Positions 8,068 to 15,062 of a stretch of 25,733 nucleotides of DNA are shown in pieces. Source of the DNA: Candidatus Vogelbacteria bacterium CG10_big_fil_rev_8_21_14_0_10_51_16 (GTDB taxonomy: Bacteria; Patescibacteriota; Minisyncoccia; Phycocordibacterales; JACRKE01). Under the pieces are notes generated by a model that saw nothing but the letters and a program-made list of their open reading frames with translations, was not told where the DNA came from and made no database searches. Both the position numbers and the translations under genes were made by a program. The stretch's first letter is position 1; each line of letters starts with the position of its first letter. The stretch covers positions 1 through 25,733 of the forward strand of contig PCYI01000017.1 in the NCBI GenBank assembly GCA_002774795.1. Direction: 5' to 3'.

Positions 8068-9234
8068 ATGCACTACCTCAGCCGAGGTCAAGCTACTACT
8101 GCAATCTATTTCGCCATCTTTACTTTGGCGATGCACTACGCCGTGACACTCTATATAAACTCCTCTTTCCTCAAGGAGTTTGTTGGCGAATCCCGAGTAG
8201 GTCTTGTCTATACCGCTCTCTCACTCGTTTCCATCTGTGCTCTTGCCCTCATTGCCCCCGCTTTTCGACGATTTGGACACTATCGGGTGACGTCACTGAT
8301 GATGTTCTTTTCTGTAGTCGCTCTCTTTTTACTTGCTCAGACTAGTAGTGTTATAGAGATTCTGCCACTTTTTATCTTAATTCACAGCATTTCTATTCTA
8401 ACCAAATACTCGCTAGATCTATATCTGGAGGAGTTTTCTGATGATGCTGAGACAGGTTGGTTGCGCGGAGTCGCCCTTACGATAATGAATGTAGCCGTGG
8501 CCATCGCCCCCACGTTAGCCGCATTGCTTATTGTAAACGAAACAGACTTCTCTCTCGTATTTATCGCCTCTGCAATATTTATGATGTTCACCCTGGCGAT
8601 AACCACTCACAAGCTATCGCATATTGAACCTCGTGTCTATTTAGAGACAGCCATAGGCGAGAGTCTCCTTATGGCCTGGCGTGATAAGAATATCTGGGCG
8701 GCCTTGATGACTCAATTTTTGCTTCAAGTGTTTTACTCTATTATCGTCATATACGCTCCTATTTTCCTCCGCTTCCACATAGGATTTAGTTGGCTTGAAG
8801 TGGGCATGATGACCTCAATTGCCCTCATTTCTTTTATAATCCTTCAACTTCCCTTGGGCTGGCTCGCCGATAAGTTTTATGGCGAAAAAGAGTTTCTGGT
8901 GGGAAGCTTTGTTACTCTGGCCGGCACCAGTGTTCTTATGGCGTATCTCGGCTCTGCCTCTTTTGCTATCTGGGCCGCCCTTCTATTTTGCGGGCGCATA
9001 GGTGCGGCCACCCTAGAAGTGATGAGCGAGACATACTTTTTTAAACAGGTCCGTGACGGGGACGCCGGTGTTATTTCACTTTTCAGAAACGCCCAGCCAG
9101 TAGCCTACGTCATCACGCCTCTGCTCGCGAGCGGATTTCTGGCTTTCTTTGATTTTCGCTTTATTTTTCTTGCTCTCGGAGTGGTCATGCTCTCGGGTTT
9201 GTACTGGTGCGCCCGCTTGACGGATACCAAGTAG
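8068..9234 (+). CDS. Major facilitator superfamily (MFS) transporter
   Basis: From 8068 the protein has 388 residues and about 12 hydrophobic segments, the size and layout of an MFS carrier. A loop reading PLGWLADKFYGEKEF corresponds to the MFS motif A between helices of the second half. Substrate cannot be told; no binding motif is recognisable. Starts at 7957 (GTG) and 7999 (ATG) are open in frame. The ATG at 8068 has AGGAG at 8055-8059, 8 nt upstream, and begins just before the first membrane helix, so it is preferred. It ends 33 bp before the convergent helicase gene; that gap is entirely one hairpin. Confidence 0.87.
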   Translation: MHYLSRGQATTAIYFAIFTLAMHYAVTLYINSSFLKEFVGESRVGLVYTALSLVSICALALIAPAFRRFGHYRVTSLMMFFSVVALFLLAQTSSVIEILPLFILIHSISILTKYSLDLYLEEFSDDAETGWLRGVALTIMNVAVAIAPTLAALLIVNETDFSLVFIASAIFMMFTLAITTHKLSHIEPRVYLETAIGESLLMAWRDKNIWAALMTQFLLQVFYSIIVIYAPIFLRFHIGFSWLEVGMMTSIALISFIILQLPLGWLADKFYGEKEFLVGSFVTLAGTSVLMAYLGSASFAIWAALLFCGRIGAATLEVMSETYFFKQVRDGDAGVISLFRNAQPVAYVITPLLASGFLAFFDFRFIFLALGVVMLSGLYWCARLTDTK

Positions 9235-9235
9235 G

Positions 9236-9268
9236 GCATCACTTAGTGACTCGGTCACCAAGTGATGC
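9236..9268. terminator. Hairpin filling the MFS-helicase gap
   Basis: Fifteen-base arms (9236-9250 and 9254-9268) pair with one mismatch around a TCG loop. The core CACTTAGTGAC is shared with the hairpins around the transposase at 15246-16042. It probably terminates both convergent transcripts. It may also be a mobile REP-like unit. Confidence 0.65.
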
Positions 9269-12264
9269 TAGTCGCCGTTAATTGACCTCAAGGAACACCC
9301 CTCACACAATTTATCATCGCAGCGTTTGTTCCAAAAGGAAAGTGAGAGCATTTCTTCTACGGATTTTTTTACCAGCTCTTCCAGTTCTCTCGTCTCACCT
9401 TTTGTTATCTCAAAGGTGAGCTTTTTGTACTTGCCGCTCTTTTTGTCAGGCTCCACGAAGTCAATCTCCCCGGTCGTCATCTTGTAACGGCCATCCTCAT
9501 AGCGGTCAAGCAGGAGCTTGTAGAAGACGAGCTGGCGGTGGTAGTCACCGTTTGAGTCGGCTGTTTTTCCAAGGATAAAATTCTCACTCTTGGGTTTCCC
9601 TGTCTTGTAATCGACCACGTTCACAGTGCCATCATCACGCTTCTCGATTTTGTCGAGCTTTCCGTTCAAGGGGATATCCAACCCTTCGATTTTAAGTATG
9701 ACATCGACGGCCTTTTCGTTTTCAATATCGCTCGTCCACGCATGGACATACTCGTCGTAGTAGCCGGCCAGGGCCTTCGCCCCTTCGCGTTCGGCGTCTA
9801 CAAGCTCTGTCTCCGTGAAGGCCTGCCGCGCAAGCTCACGTTCTAGTCGCGCAAGTAGCTCCGGCTTCCCCGGCATTCCGCTCTGTTTCGACTGCAAATC
9901 GCTTGACATCTGATATCTGATATCTGATATCTTCCCCTGTGTCCGTGCATCAAAGAACCACTGTAAAGTGGCATGCACCGCGTTCCCAAACATGAGGTGC
10001 TTGTTCTGCGGCTCCGGCACGCGCAGGAGATTACGGTAGAACCAGCGCCACGGGCACTCGAGATAGTTATTGAGATGAGTAACAGACAAACCTCTTTCGA
10101 GCAGAGTCTCGCGGACGAACCTTTGAAACTCCTTCTTGTCCGGTTGTTCTTCCATGGGTGGGGCGAATCTCGCCGTCGCGAGCTCGAGAGAAGATGCCAC
10201 TTTCTCTTTCCGCAGAAGGCTCTCGTCGAGCTCAGAAAGATACATGCTCAGGAAGGCCTCCTTGCCATCCTCGCGACTCTCCGCGTAGGAAAGTGTCAGA
10301 CTCTCCTTCACACGAGTCATGGCCACATAGAATAGGCGACGTTCATCAGCCTCTTCCTCCGCCTTGGTGGTCGGCGCTATGCCGGGAATCTTAAAGGTGG
10401 TCTTTGACTGGCGACTACCCCACACACCGTCCTGAAGCCCGGTGATGTAGACATGTCGAAAGCCTAATCCCTTACCGCGATGCGCCGTCATTAGCTGGAC
10501 GCGCCCGGGGAGGGCCGAGCCGGAGGCTTTGAGGATATTGTACTCGTCCATCAGGCGCAAACTCTCCAAAAGCTCGGCCAAGCGTGCCGTGCGGTGCGTG
10601 CGCTGATGCTCCTCAAGGAAAGTAAGCAGCACGCGTAACTTGGCGAGCACCTCCGGGCGCGCCAAAAAGTCCGGCAGAAGTTCTGCCTCACGCACCACCA
10701 AGCTCACCAATTCGGCCATACTGTGATTCGCCCCAAAGCTCGCCCAACCTTTTAATTTTTTGCAAAAAGACAAAATGTCGGGCGGGGCGGTCGGCGAACA
10801 AGCGAGAGAGACGAGCGGCTGGCGCTCCTTGGCGGCTCTCAGGGCAAGCTCGTAGATGGCCAGCTCGTCAATCTGAAGAGTGTCGACATGCATCGCCCGC
10901 ACCAAGGCCGACTCCTCGCCGAAATCAGCGACGGCGCGCAGTAGAAGGAGAAGCCTCTCAATGAGCGGGTCGTCGAGAACATCCTCCTTAGTCTCAAGTG
11001 AGTAAGGCACACCAAGCCGCGCCAGAGCGGCACCGAAGCGCGCCAGCTCTTTATTGGTGCGGGTAAATAGTACGATCTCCTCAGGAACCGCCCCGGCCTT
11101 GATCTTTACCTTGGTATCCTCCGCCACCCAGGCCGCCTCTTGGTCCGGGTCAGTGAGTGTCACCAGTCGAGTCTCCCCCGCTATCTTTGTCAGTGAAAGT
11201 AGCCGGGGGCGCGGCAAAGGTGACGCTGACTCATTGCCAATGAACCCATGCGCAAGGTCGAGCACAGCCTGCGGCGAGCGGAAATTATCGATAAGACTGA
11301 CGAGCCTCGCTTCCGGATAGTGCTCACGGAAGGAAAGAAAGTTTGCAAGAGATGCTCCCTGGAATCGGTAGATTGCCTGCTTCTCATCACCCACTACAAA
11401 AATGTTGGGGTTCGAGTGGAAGTCGGCCATGAGTTCGAGTACTCGGTTCTGGGCACCGTTGGCATCCTGATGCTCGTCGGCAAGCAAGTACTGGTACTCC
11501 TCCTGCAAAATAAGCTTCAAATCGACATCACTCTCAAGCGTCCGCACCACAGCGAGTATCATATCGTCGAAGTCATACGTCTGTGCTTCAGCGAGTGCCG
11601 CTTCGTAGTCGTGATAAAGCGATCCCAGGTCGCTCACCCGCACCAACTGTTCCTCCTCCTTTTTGTACTCCCCGCACACCTTGCCTTTATGCGCGCCTTT
11701 CTCGTGGCGATAGTCAGGAGCTGAGGTGATAGCCGCCAGGCGCTCCGCCGCCCGGGCCTCGAGTGCATCGGGCGAGATATTCTCGCGCTTACAATTGGAG
11801 ATGGCGGAAAGCGCTTTCGAGACGTAGTGGTAGGGGCTACGAAAAGAACTGAGACTCTCCGGTCGCACCTCGTCGAACACTTTCTGCATGAGGAGGATGC
11901 GGTCAAGTTCGCTTATCGTCTCGCTCCCGACAAGGGCAGGAAAGTGAGCCGAGAAGCGCGCAATCACTGTGTTGCAAAAGCCGTGGAAAGTGTGGATGGC
12001 AACGCTATAGGCCGCCTCACCGATGAATGAGAGTAGCCGCCTGCGCATGGCGAGCACGCCGGACTCGGTAAAGGTAAGGGCAAGAATCTGCTCCGGAGCT
12101 GTGTCGGTCTTTTGTAAAATATTCGCGATACGAAGTGTAAGAATTTGAGTCTTCCCTGTCCCCGGCCCAGCCACCACCATCACTGGCCCCTCAATGGCAT
12201 CCACCGCCTCCCTTTGGGTGGGAGTGAGAGCCTTGTACTGTTTCTCAAATTCACCAGACTGCAT
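9268..12264 (-). CDS. UvrD/PcrA-type DNA helicase fused to RecB/AddB-like nuclease
   Basis: The 998-residue protein is a superfamily 1A helicase. It has a Q-motif region (LTPTQREAVD), Walker A GPGTGKT (33-39), a Walker B variant LLADEHQD near 265, the DNA-contact motif VGDEKQAIYRFQGA, and LMTAHRGKGLGFRHVYI. The C-terminal part (from about 730) is a PD-(D/E)XK nuclease: GNAVHATLQWFF, then KLDKIE and VVDYKTGK. Cys737 (YLECPWRW) and Cys982, Cys987, Cys990 form the four-cysteine set expected of an AddB/Cas4-type iron-sulfur cluster. A role in double-strand break repair is likely. DEHQD replaces the usual DEFQD. A 7-bp tandem repeat lies in the linker-nuclease region (9911-9931). A -10 box ends 6 nt before the ATG, suggesting a leaderless mRNA. 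Confidence 0.93.
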   Translation of the reverse strand: MQSGEFEKQYKALTPTQREAVDAIEGPVMVVAGPGTGKTQILTLRIANILQKTDTAPEQILALTFTESGVLAMRRRLLSFIGEAAYSVAIHTFHGFCNTVIARFSAHFPALVGSETISELDRILLMQKVFDEVRPESLSSFRSPYHYVSKALSAISNCKRENISPDALEARAAERLAAITSAPDYRHEKGAHKGKVCGEYKKEEEQLVRVSDLGSLYHDYEAALAEAQTYDFDDMILAVVRTLESDVDLKLILQEEYQYLLADEHQDANGAQNRVLELMADFHSNPNIFVVGDEKQAIYRFQGASLANFLSFREHYPEARLVSLIDNFRSPQAVLDLAHGFIGNESASPLPRPRLLSLTKIAGETRLVTLTDPDQEAAWVAEDTKVKIKAGAVPEEIVLFTRTNKELARFGAALARLGVPYSLETKEDVLDDPLIERLLLLLRAVADFGEESALVRAMHVDTLQIDELAIYELALRAAKERQPLVSLACSPTAPPDILSFCKKLKGWASFGANHSMAELVSLVVREAELLPDFLARPEVLAKLRVLLTFLEEHQRTHRTARLAELLESLRLMDEYNILKASGSALPGRVQLMTAHRGKGLGFRHVYITGLQDGVWGSRQSKTTFKIPGIAPTTKAEEEADERRLFYVAMTRVKESLTLSYAESREDGKEAFLSMYLSELDESLLRKEKVASSLELATARFAPPMEEQPDKKEFQRFVRETLLERGLSVTHLNNYLECPWRWFYRNLLRVPEPQNKHLMFGNAVHATLQWFFDARTQGKISDIRYQMSSDLQSKQSGMPGKPELLARLERELARQAFTETELVDAEREGAKALAGYYDEYVHAWTSDIENEKAVDVILKIEGLDIPLNGKLDKIEKRDDGTVNVVDYKTGKPKSENFILGKTADSNGDYHRQLVFYKLLLDRYEDGRYKMTTGEIDFVEPDKKSGKYKKLTFEITKGETRELEELVKKSVEEMLSLSFWNKRCDDKLCEGCSLRSINGD
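9904..9931. repeat. Heptanucleotide tandem repeat in the helicase gene
   Basis: Three exact TGATATC units (9911-9931) follow one near copy TGACATC (9904-9910). The unit is not a multiple of three, so gain or loss of one would shift the frame ahead of the nuclease catalytic motifs. Confidence 0.8.
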
Positions 12265-12270
12265 CTATTA

Positions 12271-12279
12271 AGTCTAGCA
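12271..12279 (-). promoter_or_regulatory. Extended -10 promoter of the helicase gene
   Basis: Read on minus, TGC-TAGACT ends 6 nt before the ATG at 12264, so transcription would start at or near the A of the start codon. The -35 is not recognisable. The same TGCTAGACT string precedes the GatB/YqeY gene. Confidence 0.45.
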
Positions 12280-12361
12280 CAGTCAAAATTTTTTTCTTAC
12301 TTCAAAGTATGGCTGTAAATAAGGACATCCCTAGATAAAGGGGCGGGTCCTTGTCTATCTA

Positions 12362-12390
12362 TTGACAGCGACAACTATCCATGATAACAT
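12362..12390 (+). promoter_or_regulatory. Promoter of the small-gene block
   Basis: A perfect TTGACA (12362-12367) is followed by 17 nt and TAACAT (12385-12390). Transcription would start near 12397 and run into the structured leader and the small genes on plus. It is divergent from the helicase gene. Confidence 0.65.
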
Positions 12391-12396
12391 ATGGCC

Positions 12397-12556
12397 AGAT
12401 TTCAGTTAGGGCTTACGTGGGTGTTGTGATGGCCAAGCGCCGTCCGTAAGCCCGTTTCTGCCGACCGAAGGCTTCCGGGTCGCCATCCCTGTATGACGGC
12501 GAGGATTGTATCCTTGCGAAAGGTTCTGTGTGAAGTCAGTCTTTTAAAGACTTTTT
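12397..12556 (+). ncRNA. Structured leader RNA with terminator-like end
   Basis: Directly after the promoter, GGGCTTACG (12409-12417) pairs with CGTAAGCCC (12445-12453) around an inner GATGGC/GCCGTC stem (12428-12433/12439-12444). Further hairpins follow: a CCGACC/GGGTCG region, GCGAGGAT/ATCCTTGC around 12500-12517, and a 7-bp hairpin (12538-12544/12546-12552) that runs into five T residues. The last could stop transcription, giving an RNA of about 160 nt or an attenuator for the downstream genes. It resembles no RNA family I can name. Confidence 0.45.
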
Positions 12557-12609
12557 ACACAGGCTGATTAGTATGTGAAGCCAGGGTCGGTGAGGGTCGC
12601 CAGTCATCG

Positions 12610-12750
12610 AGTACTGTCGGCGCCGCCGATTGAGCATTCGTCAGCCTTATGTCATGCCGGCCCCGCATCCGGTACGGGGTAAACTCCAGCCGGCCGGCCT
12701 GCCGCAGGCAGGGAATCCAAGGCGTACAGACAAATCTTCAATAGGCGGAA
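12610..12750 (+). ncRNA. Conserved RNA element, copy A, upstream of the first small gene
   Basis: CTGTCGGC (12614-12621) precedes a stem made of CCGCC-G-ATTGA (12623-12633) and TCAAT-A-GGCGG (12738-12748). The 5' arm is followed by GAGCATTCGTCAGCC and the 3' arm is preceded by AAATCT. Copy B at 13457-13584 has the same unpaired segments but different stem bases that still pair. The apical part contains inserted palindromic repeats (CCCCG/CGGGG near 12661-12679 and CCTGCC/GGCAGG at 12698-12712). Another CTGTCGGC lies at 12789-12796. Confidence 0.55.
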
Positions 12751-12906
12751 TGAGAGTTCTGCCAGCACATTAAAAAATCGGTTCGAGACTGTCGGCGCCC
12801 ATACTTGGCGAGTTCACGGTGTTGAGAGTGGTCAAAATGGAGCTTTGCAACGGGAGTTTTTCCCTAACGCTCCGACCACCAACCCGTGACCCCAAGGAGG
12901 TCCCCC

Positions 12907-13425
12907 ATATTTCAGAACCGTAACCCCAGCCCCGTCGTCGAGAAGCCCCTCGAGCTGGACATCATCCTCGAAGATCTCCCGGATCTCGAGCTTGAAATCA
13001 TCCAGGTCAGCGGCGACCGATGGTTCCCGGAGCGGGAGTGGCGGATGGCAATCCTCTACTTCCTAGCCGGGATGCGTTCAGGATTGAGCGACGTGACCTA
13101 CCGACCGAAGATCAACTTCGGCCTGTACACGCTTCGACTCACCCCGGACAAGGGCAGGTACTACGCCTACGGCGCAGGCGTTTCCCCAAGACCGCCTCTT
13201 GTCGACTACGGCAAGGAGGTCATCTGGGCGGACGACTCGCGGCGGAGCGTAGAACTGGGCTTGATGAGGTTTGCCACGGCAGACCACATCAAGATGCTGA
13301 TCATCGCCTTCGCCCCGCACGGCTACCTGGTCGTATGGAAGGAGGAAGGCGGGTCGTTCGGCATCAGCGCAGTGAACCTGCCTCCATACCCTGTCGAGAT
13401 GATTCTCGATAGGGCGACGCGGTAA
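12907..13425 (+). CDS. Unrecognised protein A with possible ATA start
   Basis: I do not recognise this 172-residue protein. It is acidic near its N-terminus (LELDIILEDLPDLELEII), has one hydrophobic patch (ILYFLAGM), and a mixed alpha/beta-looking remainder with several aromatic residues. AAGGAGG at 12894-12900 is followed by exactly 6 nt and an in-frame ATA at 12907. There is no ATG nearby. The other in-frame start, GTG at 12886, lies upstream of and overlaps the SD region. G/C at third codon positions is visibly higher than in groEL or secG. It is first of four same-strand small genes. A role as a regulator or toxin-type protein is possible but unsupported. Confidence 0.7.
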   Translation: MFQNRNPSPVVEKPLELDIILEDLPDLELEIIQVSGDRWFPEREWRMAILYFLAGMRSGLSDVTYRPKINFGLYTLRLTPDKGRYYAYGAGVSPRPPLVDYGKEVIWADDSRRSVELGLMRFATADHIKMLIIAFAPHGYLVVWKEEGGSFGISAVNLPPYPVEMILDRATR

Positions 13426-13456
13426 GGCTGGGCTTGGGTCGATAGCACGCACCACG

Positions 13457-13584
13457 CTGTCGGCCCCACCTTTTGAGTATTTGTCAGCCCCGTGTCATTC
13501 CGGCGAATGCCGGAATCCAGGATGAAACCATCTGGATTCCGGATCAAGTCCGGAATGACAGCGGACACGAATCTTCAAAAGGTG
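13457..13584 (+). ncRNA. Conserved RNA element, copy B, upstream of the second small gene
   Basis: It has the same architecture as copy A. CTGTCGGC (13457-13464) is followed by a 10-bp stem, CACCTTTTGA (13467-13476) with TCAAAAGGTG (13575-13584), flanked inside by GAGTATTTGTCAGCC and GAATCT. The stem bases differ from copy A at several places on both sides, which is covariation from two examples. The apical loop is occupied by a palindromic repeat (13494-13559). Confidence 0.55.
13494..13559. repeat. Head-to-head palindromic repeat inside RNA element B
   Basis: GTCATTCCGG (13494-13503) and CCGGAATGAC (13550-13559) form the outer arms. CCGGAATCCAG (13510-13520) and CTGGATTCCGG (13532-13542) form the inner ones. 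It equals two inverted copies of the unit found inside dus at 23897-23926. It sits in the loop of a conserved stem, so the insertion probably left the RNA fold intact. Confidence 0.75.
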
Positions 13585-13626
13585 ACGCGGCATCACCAAG
13601 TTTAAAACCTACAAAGGAGGTTCGCC

Positions 13627-13977
13627 ATGAGCGAACGCGAGGAGTGGCTGGCCCAACTGAAGCGCGCCACCAACTTCGGCCCGACCAATCTCACGCACTA
13701 CCTGGTGCAGATGGGTGTGAGTGACCCCCATACGTGCGATTGCGAGGAGGATGACAAGAGGAGCTCTTACTGGCTCCACATGGACCACCGGGGCTGGAAT
13801 CGCGATGTCCTCGCGGTCATCGCCCCTCATCGGGTGGCCATCCGGAGGGTCCTCAATCGGGACCTGAATGTCATCGCACAACGTTACGGCGACACCACCT
13901 GCGGGAAGATCGCCGTCCATCAATACGAGGACGATCTCCTCGACCACTTTCTCTCCGCCAAGCCCGACTGGGTGTGA
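13627..13977 (+). CDS. Unrecognised small protein B
   Basis: This 116-residue protein is not recognised. It opens MSEREEWLAQLKRAT, has a Cys pair (HTCDCEEDD) near residues 35-39 and a further Cys near 92, several His residues, and an acidic C-terminal part (YEDDLLDHFL). No membrane segment or signal peptide is seen. GGAGG (13616-13620) lies exactly 6 nt before the ATG, so the start is certain. It is the second gene of the block; 201 nt separate it from gene A, mostly taken by RNA element B. An ORF on the opposite strand (13609-13947) has no SD and is taken as a shadow. Confidence 0.75.
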   Translation: MSEREEWLAQLKRATNFGPTNLTHYLVQMGVSDPHTCDCEEDDKRSSYWLHMDHRGWNRDVLAVIAPHRVAIRRVLNRDLNVIAQRYGDTTCGKIAVHQYEDDLLDHFLSAKPDWV

Positions 13978-14034
13978 GGAGAGAAGAGGTCGTGGGGTAA
14001 CTACAATCTTTCTACGGAAGGAGGTGAAGCGACA

Positions 14035-14235
14035 ATGAAAGTGAAGATCTTCGTTAGTAGCGATTCAAGCTCCGTCGAGGAACAGGCCAATAGATGGCTG
14101 AAACAGAACTCTGGGATCCGGATCAACTTCCAGCAGTTCAACACCATCTTCGGCAATGATGCAGTGGGGACGCGCTACTCTCTGTTCTTTTCCTACCAGG
14201 AGTCAAGGGCGAGGAGAAGCAGGAGCGGCAAGTAG
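14035..14235 (+). CDS. Small protein C, possibly Cse60-like
   Basis: The 66-residue protein begins MKVKIFVSSDSSSVEEQANRWL, then a short beta-type segment and YSLFFSYQ, and ends in a basic tail. The pattern (KVKIF, an acidic helix with W-L, a second strand, then YS-hydrophobic-Y) recalls the small family named after sporulation protein Cse60, which is widespread and not tied to sporulation. That match is from memory and weak. GGAGG (14020-14024) is 10 nt from the ATG. It follows gene B by 57 nt and is followed by the hammerhead sequence. Confidence 0.7.
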   Translation: MKVKIFVSSDSSSVEEQANRWLKQNSGIRINFQQFNTIFGNDAVGTRYSLFFSYQESRARRSRSGK

Positions 14236-14266
14236 GCTTCAAGGTTGGCAGTGTTACCACAAACTG

Positions 14267-14349
14267 CCGCCCTCGCGGGATGTGTATCCCGCCTGATGAG
14301 TCCTCGCTTTCGCCATTCGGTGAGCGCGGCGCAAGGACGAAAGGGAAGC
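14267..14349 (+). ncRNA. Hammerhead ribozyme, type III layout
   Basis: All core elements are in order. Stem III 5' CCC (14270-14272) is followed by UC (14273-14274, cleavage expected after C14274). Stem I is GCGGGA (14275-14280), loop TGTGTA, TCCCGC (14287-14292). Then come CTGATGA (14293-14299), stem II GTCCT (14300-14304) with AGGAC (14334-14338), GAAA (14339-14342), and stem III 3' GGG (14343-14345), extended after a 2-nt mismatch by GC/GC. Stem II has an inner CGC/GCG and CGCC/GGTG extension. It is on the same strand as the small genes, between genes C and D, so cleavage would split their transcript and leave gene D mRNA with a 5'-OH. Every invariant core base of the family is present. 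Confidence 0.88.
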
Positions 14350-14379
14350 TCTTTACAAACTACTACTCACAACAGGCTT

Positions 14380-14426
14380 CGCCACTTTAGTGTCAGTAAG
14401 GTTCAACCTTGCAGACTAAAGTGGCG
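14380..14426 (+). other. Strong hairpin downstream of the hammerhead
   Basis: CGCCACTTTAGT (14380-14391) pairs perfectly with ACTAAAGTGGCG (14415-14426). Inside, AAGGTT pairs with AACCTT around one base. It lies between the predicted cleavage site and the SD of gene D and could shield the cleaved RNA from 5'-3' decay. A smaller GGAGTC/GACTCC hairpin follows. Confidence 0.65.
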
Positions 14427-14481
14427 GAGTCTGAAACGACTTCGGACTCCCCTACCCGCAAAAGCGGAGAGGAGGAAAGAT

Positions 14482-14997
14482 ATAGACCAGCTGACGCTGT
14501 TCCAGGTGAAGAAGGACCTCTTGCTCGCTCGAAAGGAGCAAGACTGGAGGATGGCGGTTTTGAATCGCCTCGCCCTCATCGTCGAGGAGAGGCACTGGGG
14601 ATTGCAGGTCCAGTTCATTGACCTCGACATCCATAACGCTCGGCCACTCGCGGACCCGGAGGCTGTGGGCTGCCTCCAGTTCGACATCCAGTGGAAGTCC
14701 TGTGAGGGCTTCGCCCGCCTTTTCGCTCTCGAGTTCGAGTCGATGAGCTGGGGTTGGAGGAAGTACCTGGGTATCCAGGGGCGCCACCACCTTCACGCTC
14801 TCCGTCAGGAACACCTGAGGGCCTTCGCCCGCCGCTACTTCTTGCGCATGTCGCGCAAGGAGATGGAGCGCATCCTCACCAAGGCCGAATTTCAGGCCGA
14901 GGAGGACTGGCTCGATGAGGCCAACGCCGAGCTCGACCGAGAGCGCGAGCGATACGACACGCGCACGGAGAGTTTCGGCAAGTCTCGTTCCAGGTAG
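14482..14997 (+). CDS. Unrecognised protein D with possible ATA start
   Basis: I do not recognise this 171-residue protein. It is rich in charged helices: a start region DQLTLFQVKKDLLLARKEQDW, a middle with aromatic residues (FESMSWGWRKYLG), a His pair, and a C-terminal basic/acidic helix (MERILTKAEFQAEEDWLDEANAELDRERERY) that may form a coiled coil. AGAGGAGG ends at 14475 and an in-frame ATA follows after exactly 6 nt. The open frame extends back to 14245, but that part runs through the hammerhead and hairpins and cannot be protein-coding in any usual way. The opposite-strand ORF 14452-15012 has no SD and is treated as a shadow. A palindrome and T-run (15015-15058) follow the stop. Confidence 0.7.
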   Translation: MDQLTLFQVKKDLLLARKEQDWRMAVLNRLALIVEERHWGLQVQFIDLDIHNARPLADPEAVGCLQFDIQWKSCEGFARLFALEFESMSWGWRKYLGIQGRHHLHALRQEHLRAFARRYFLRMSRKEMERILTKAEFQAEEDWLDEANAELDRERERYDTRTESFGKSRSR

Positions 14998-15014
14998 CGA
15001 GGCACCGCGCATGG

Positions 15015-15062
15015 AACAATATTATTGTTCCTCGTTTCTAGGGTCTTTCGTTTATTTTTTTT
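15015..15062 (+). terminator. Palindrome and T-run after gene D
   Basis: GGAACAATA (15015-15023) pairs with TATTGTTCC (15025-15033), 18 nt after the gene D stop. A T-rich tract with eight consecutive T follows about 20 nt later. Confidence 0.5.

Noticed and set aside
12480..12525. A second hammerhead-like core (CTGTATGA, an 8-bp stem, then GAAAGG)
   Set aside because: The core has an extra U and two extra bases before stem II, and no stem III partner or NUH site could be found. The surrounding hairpins use the needed strands.
12776..12795. tRNA T-arm-like GGTTCGAGAC
   Set aside because: No acceptor, D-arm or anticodon stem is upstream. It is next to a repeated CTGTCGGC motif instead.
13609..13947. 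112-codon ORF opposite gene B
   Set aside because: It has no SD and mirrors gene B, which has a perfect SD and start.
14245..14481. Upstream extension of gene D
   Set aside because: It overlaps the hammerhead and a long hairpin, and the SD sits inside it just ahead of ATA 14482.
14452..15012. 186-codon ORF opposite gene D
   Set aside because: It has no SD, lies fully antisense to a better-supported gene, and probably arises from high third-position G/C.
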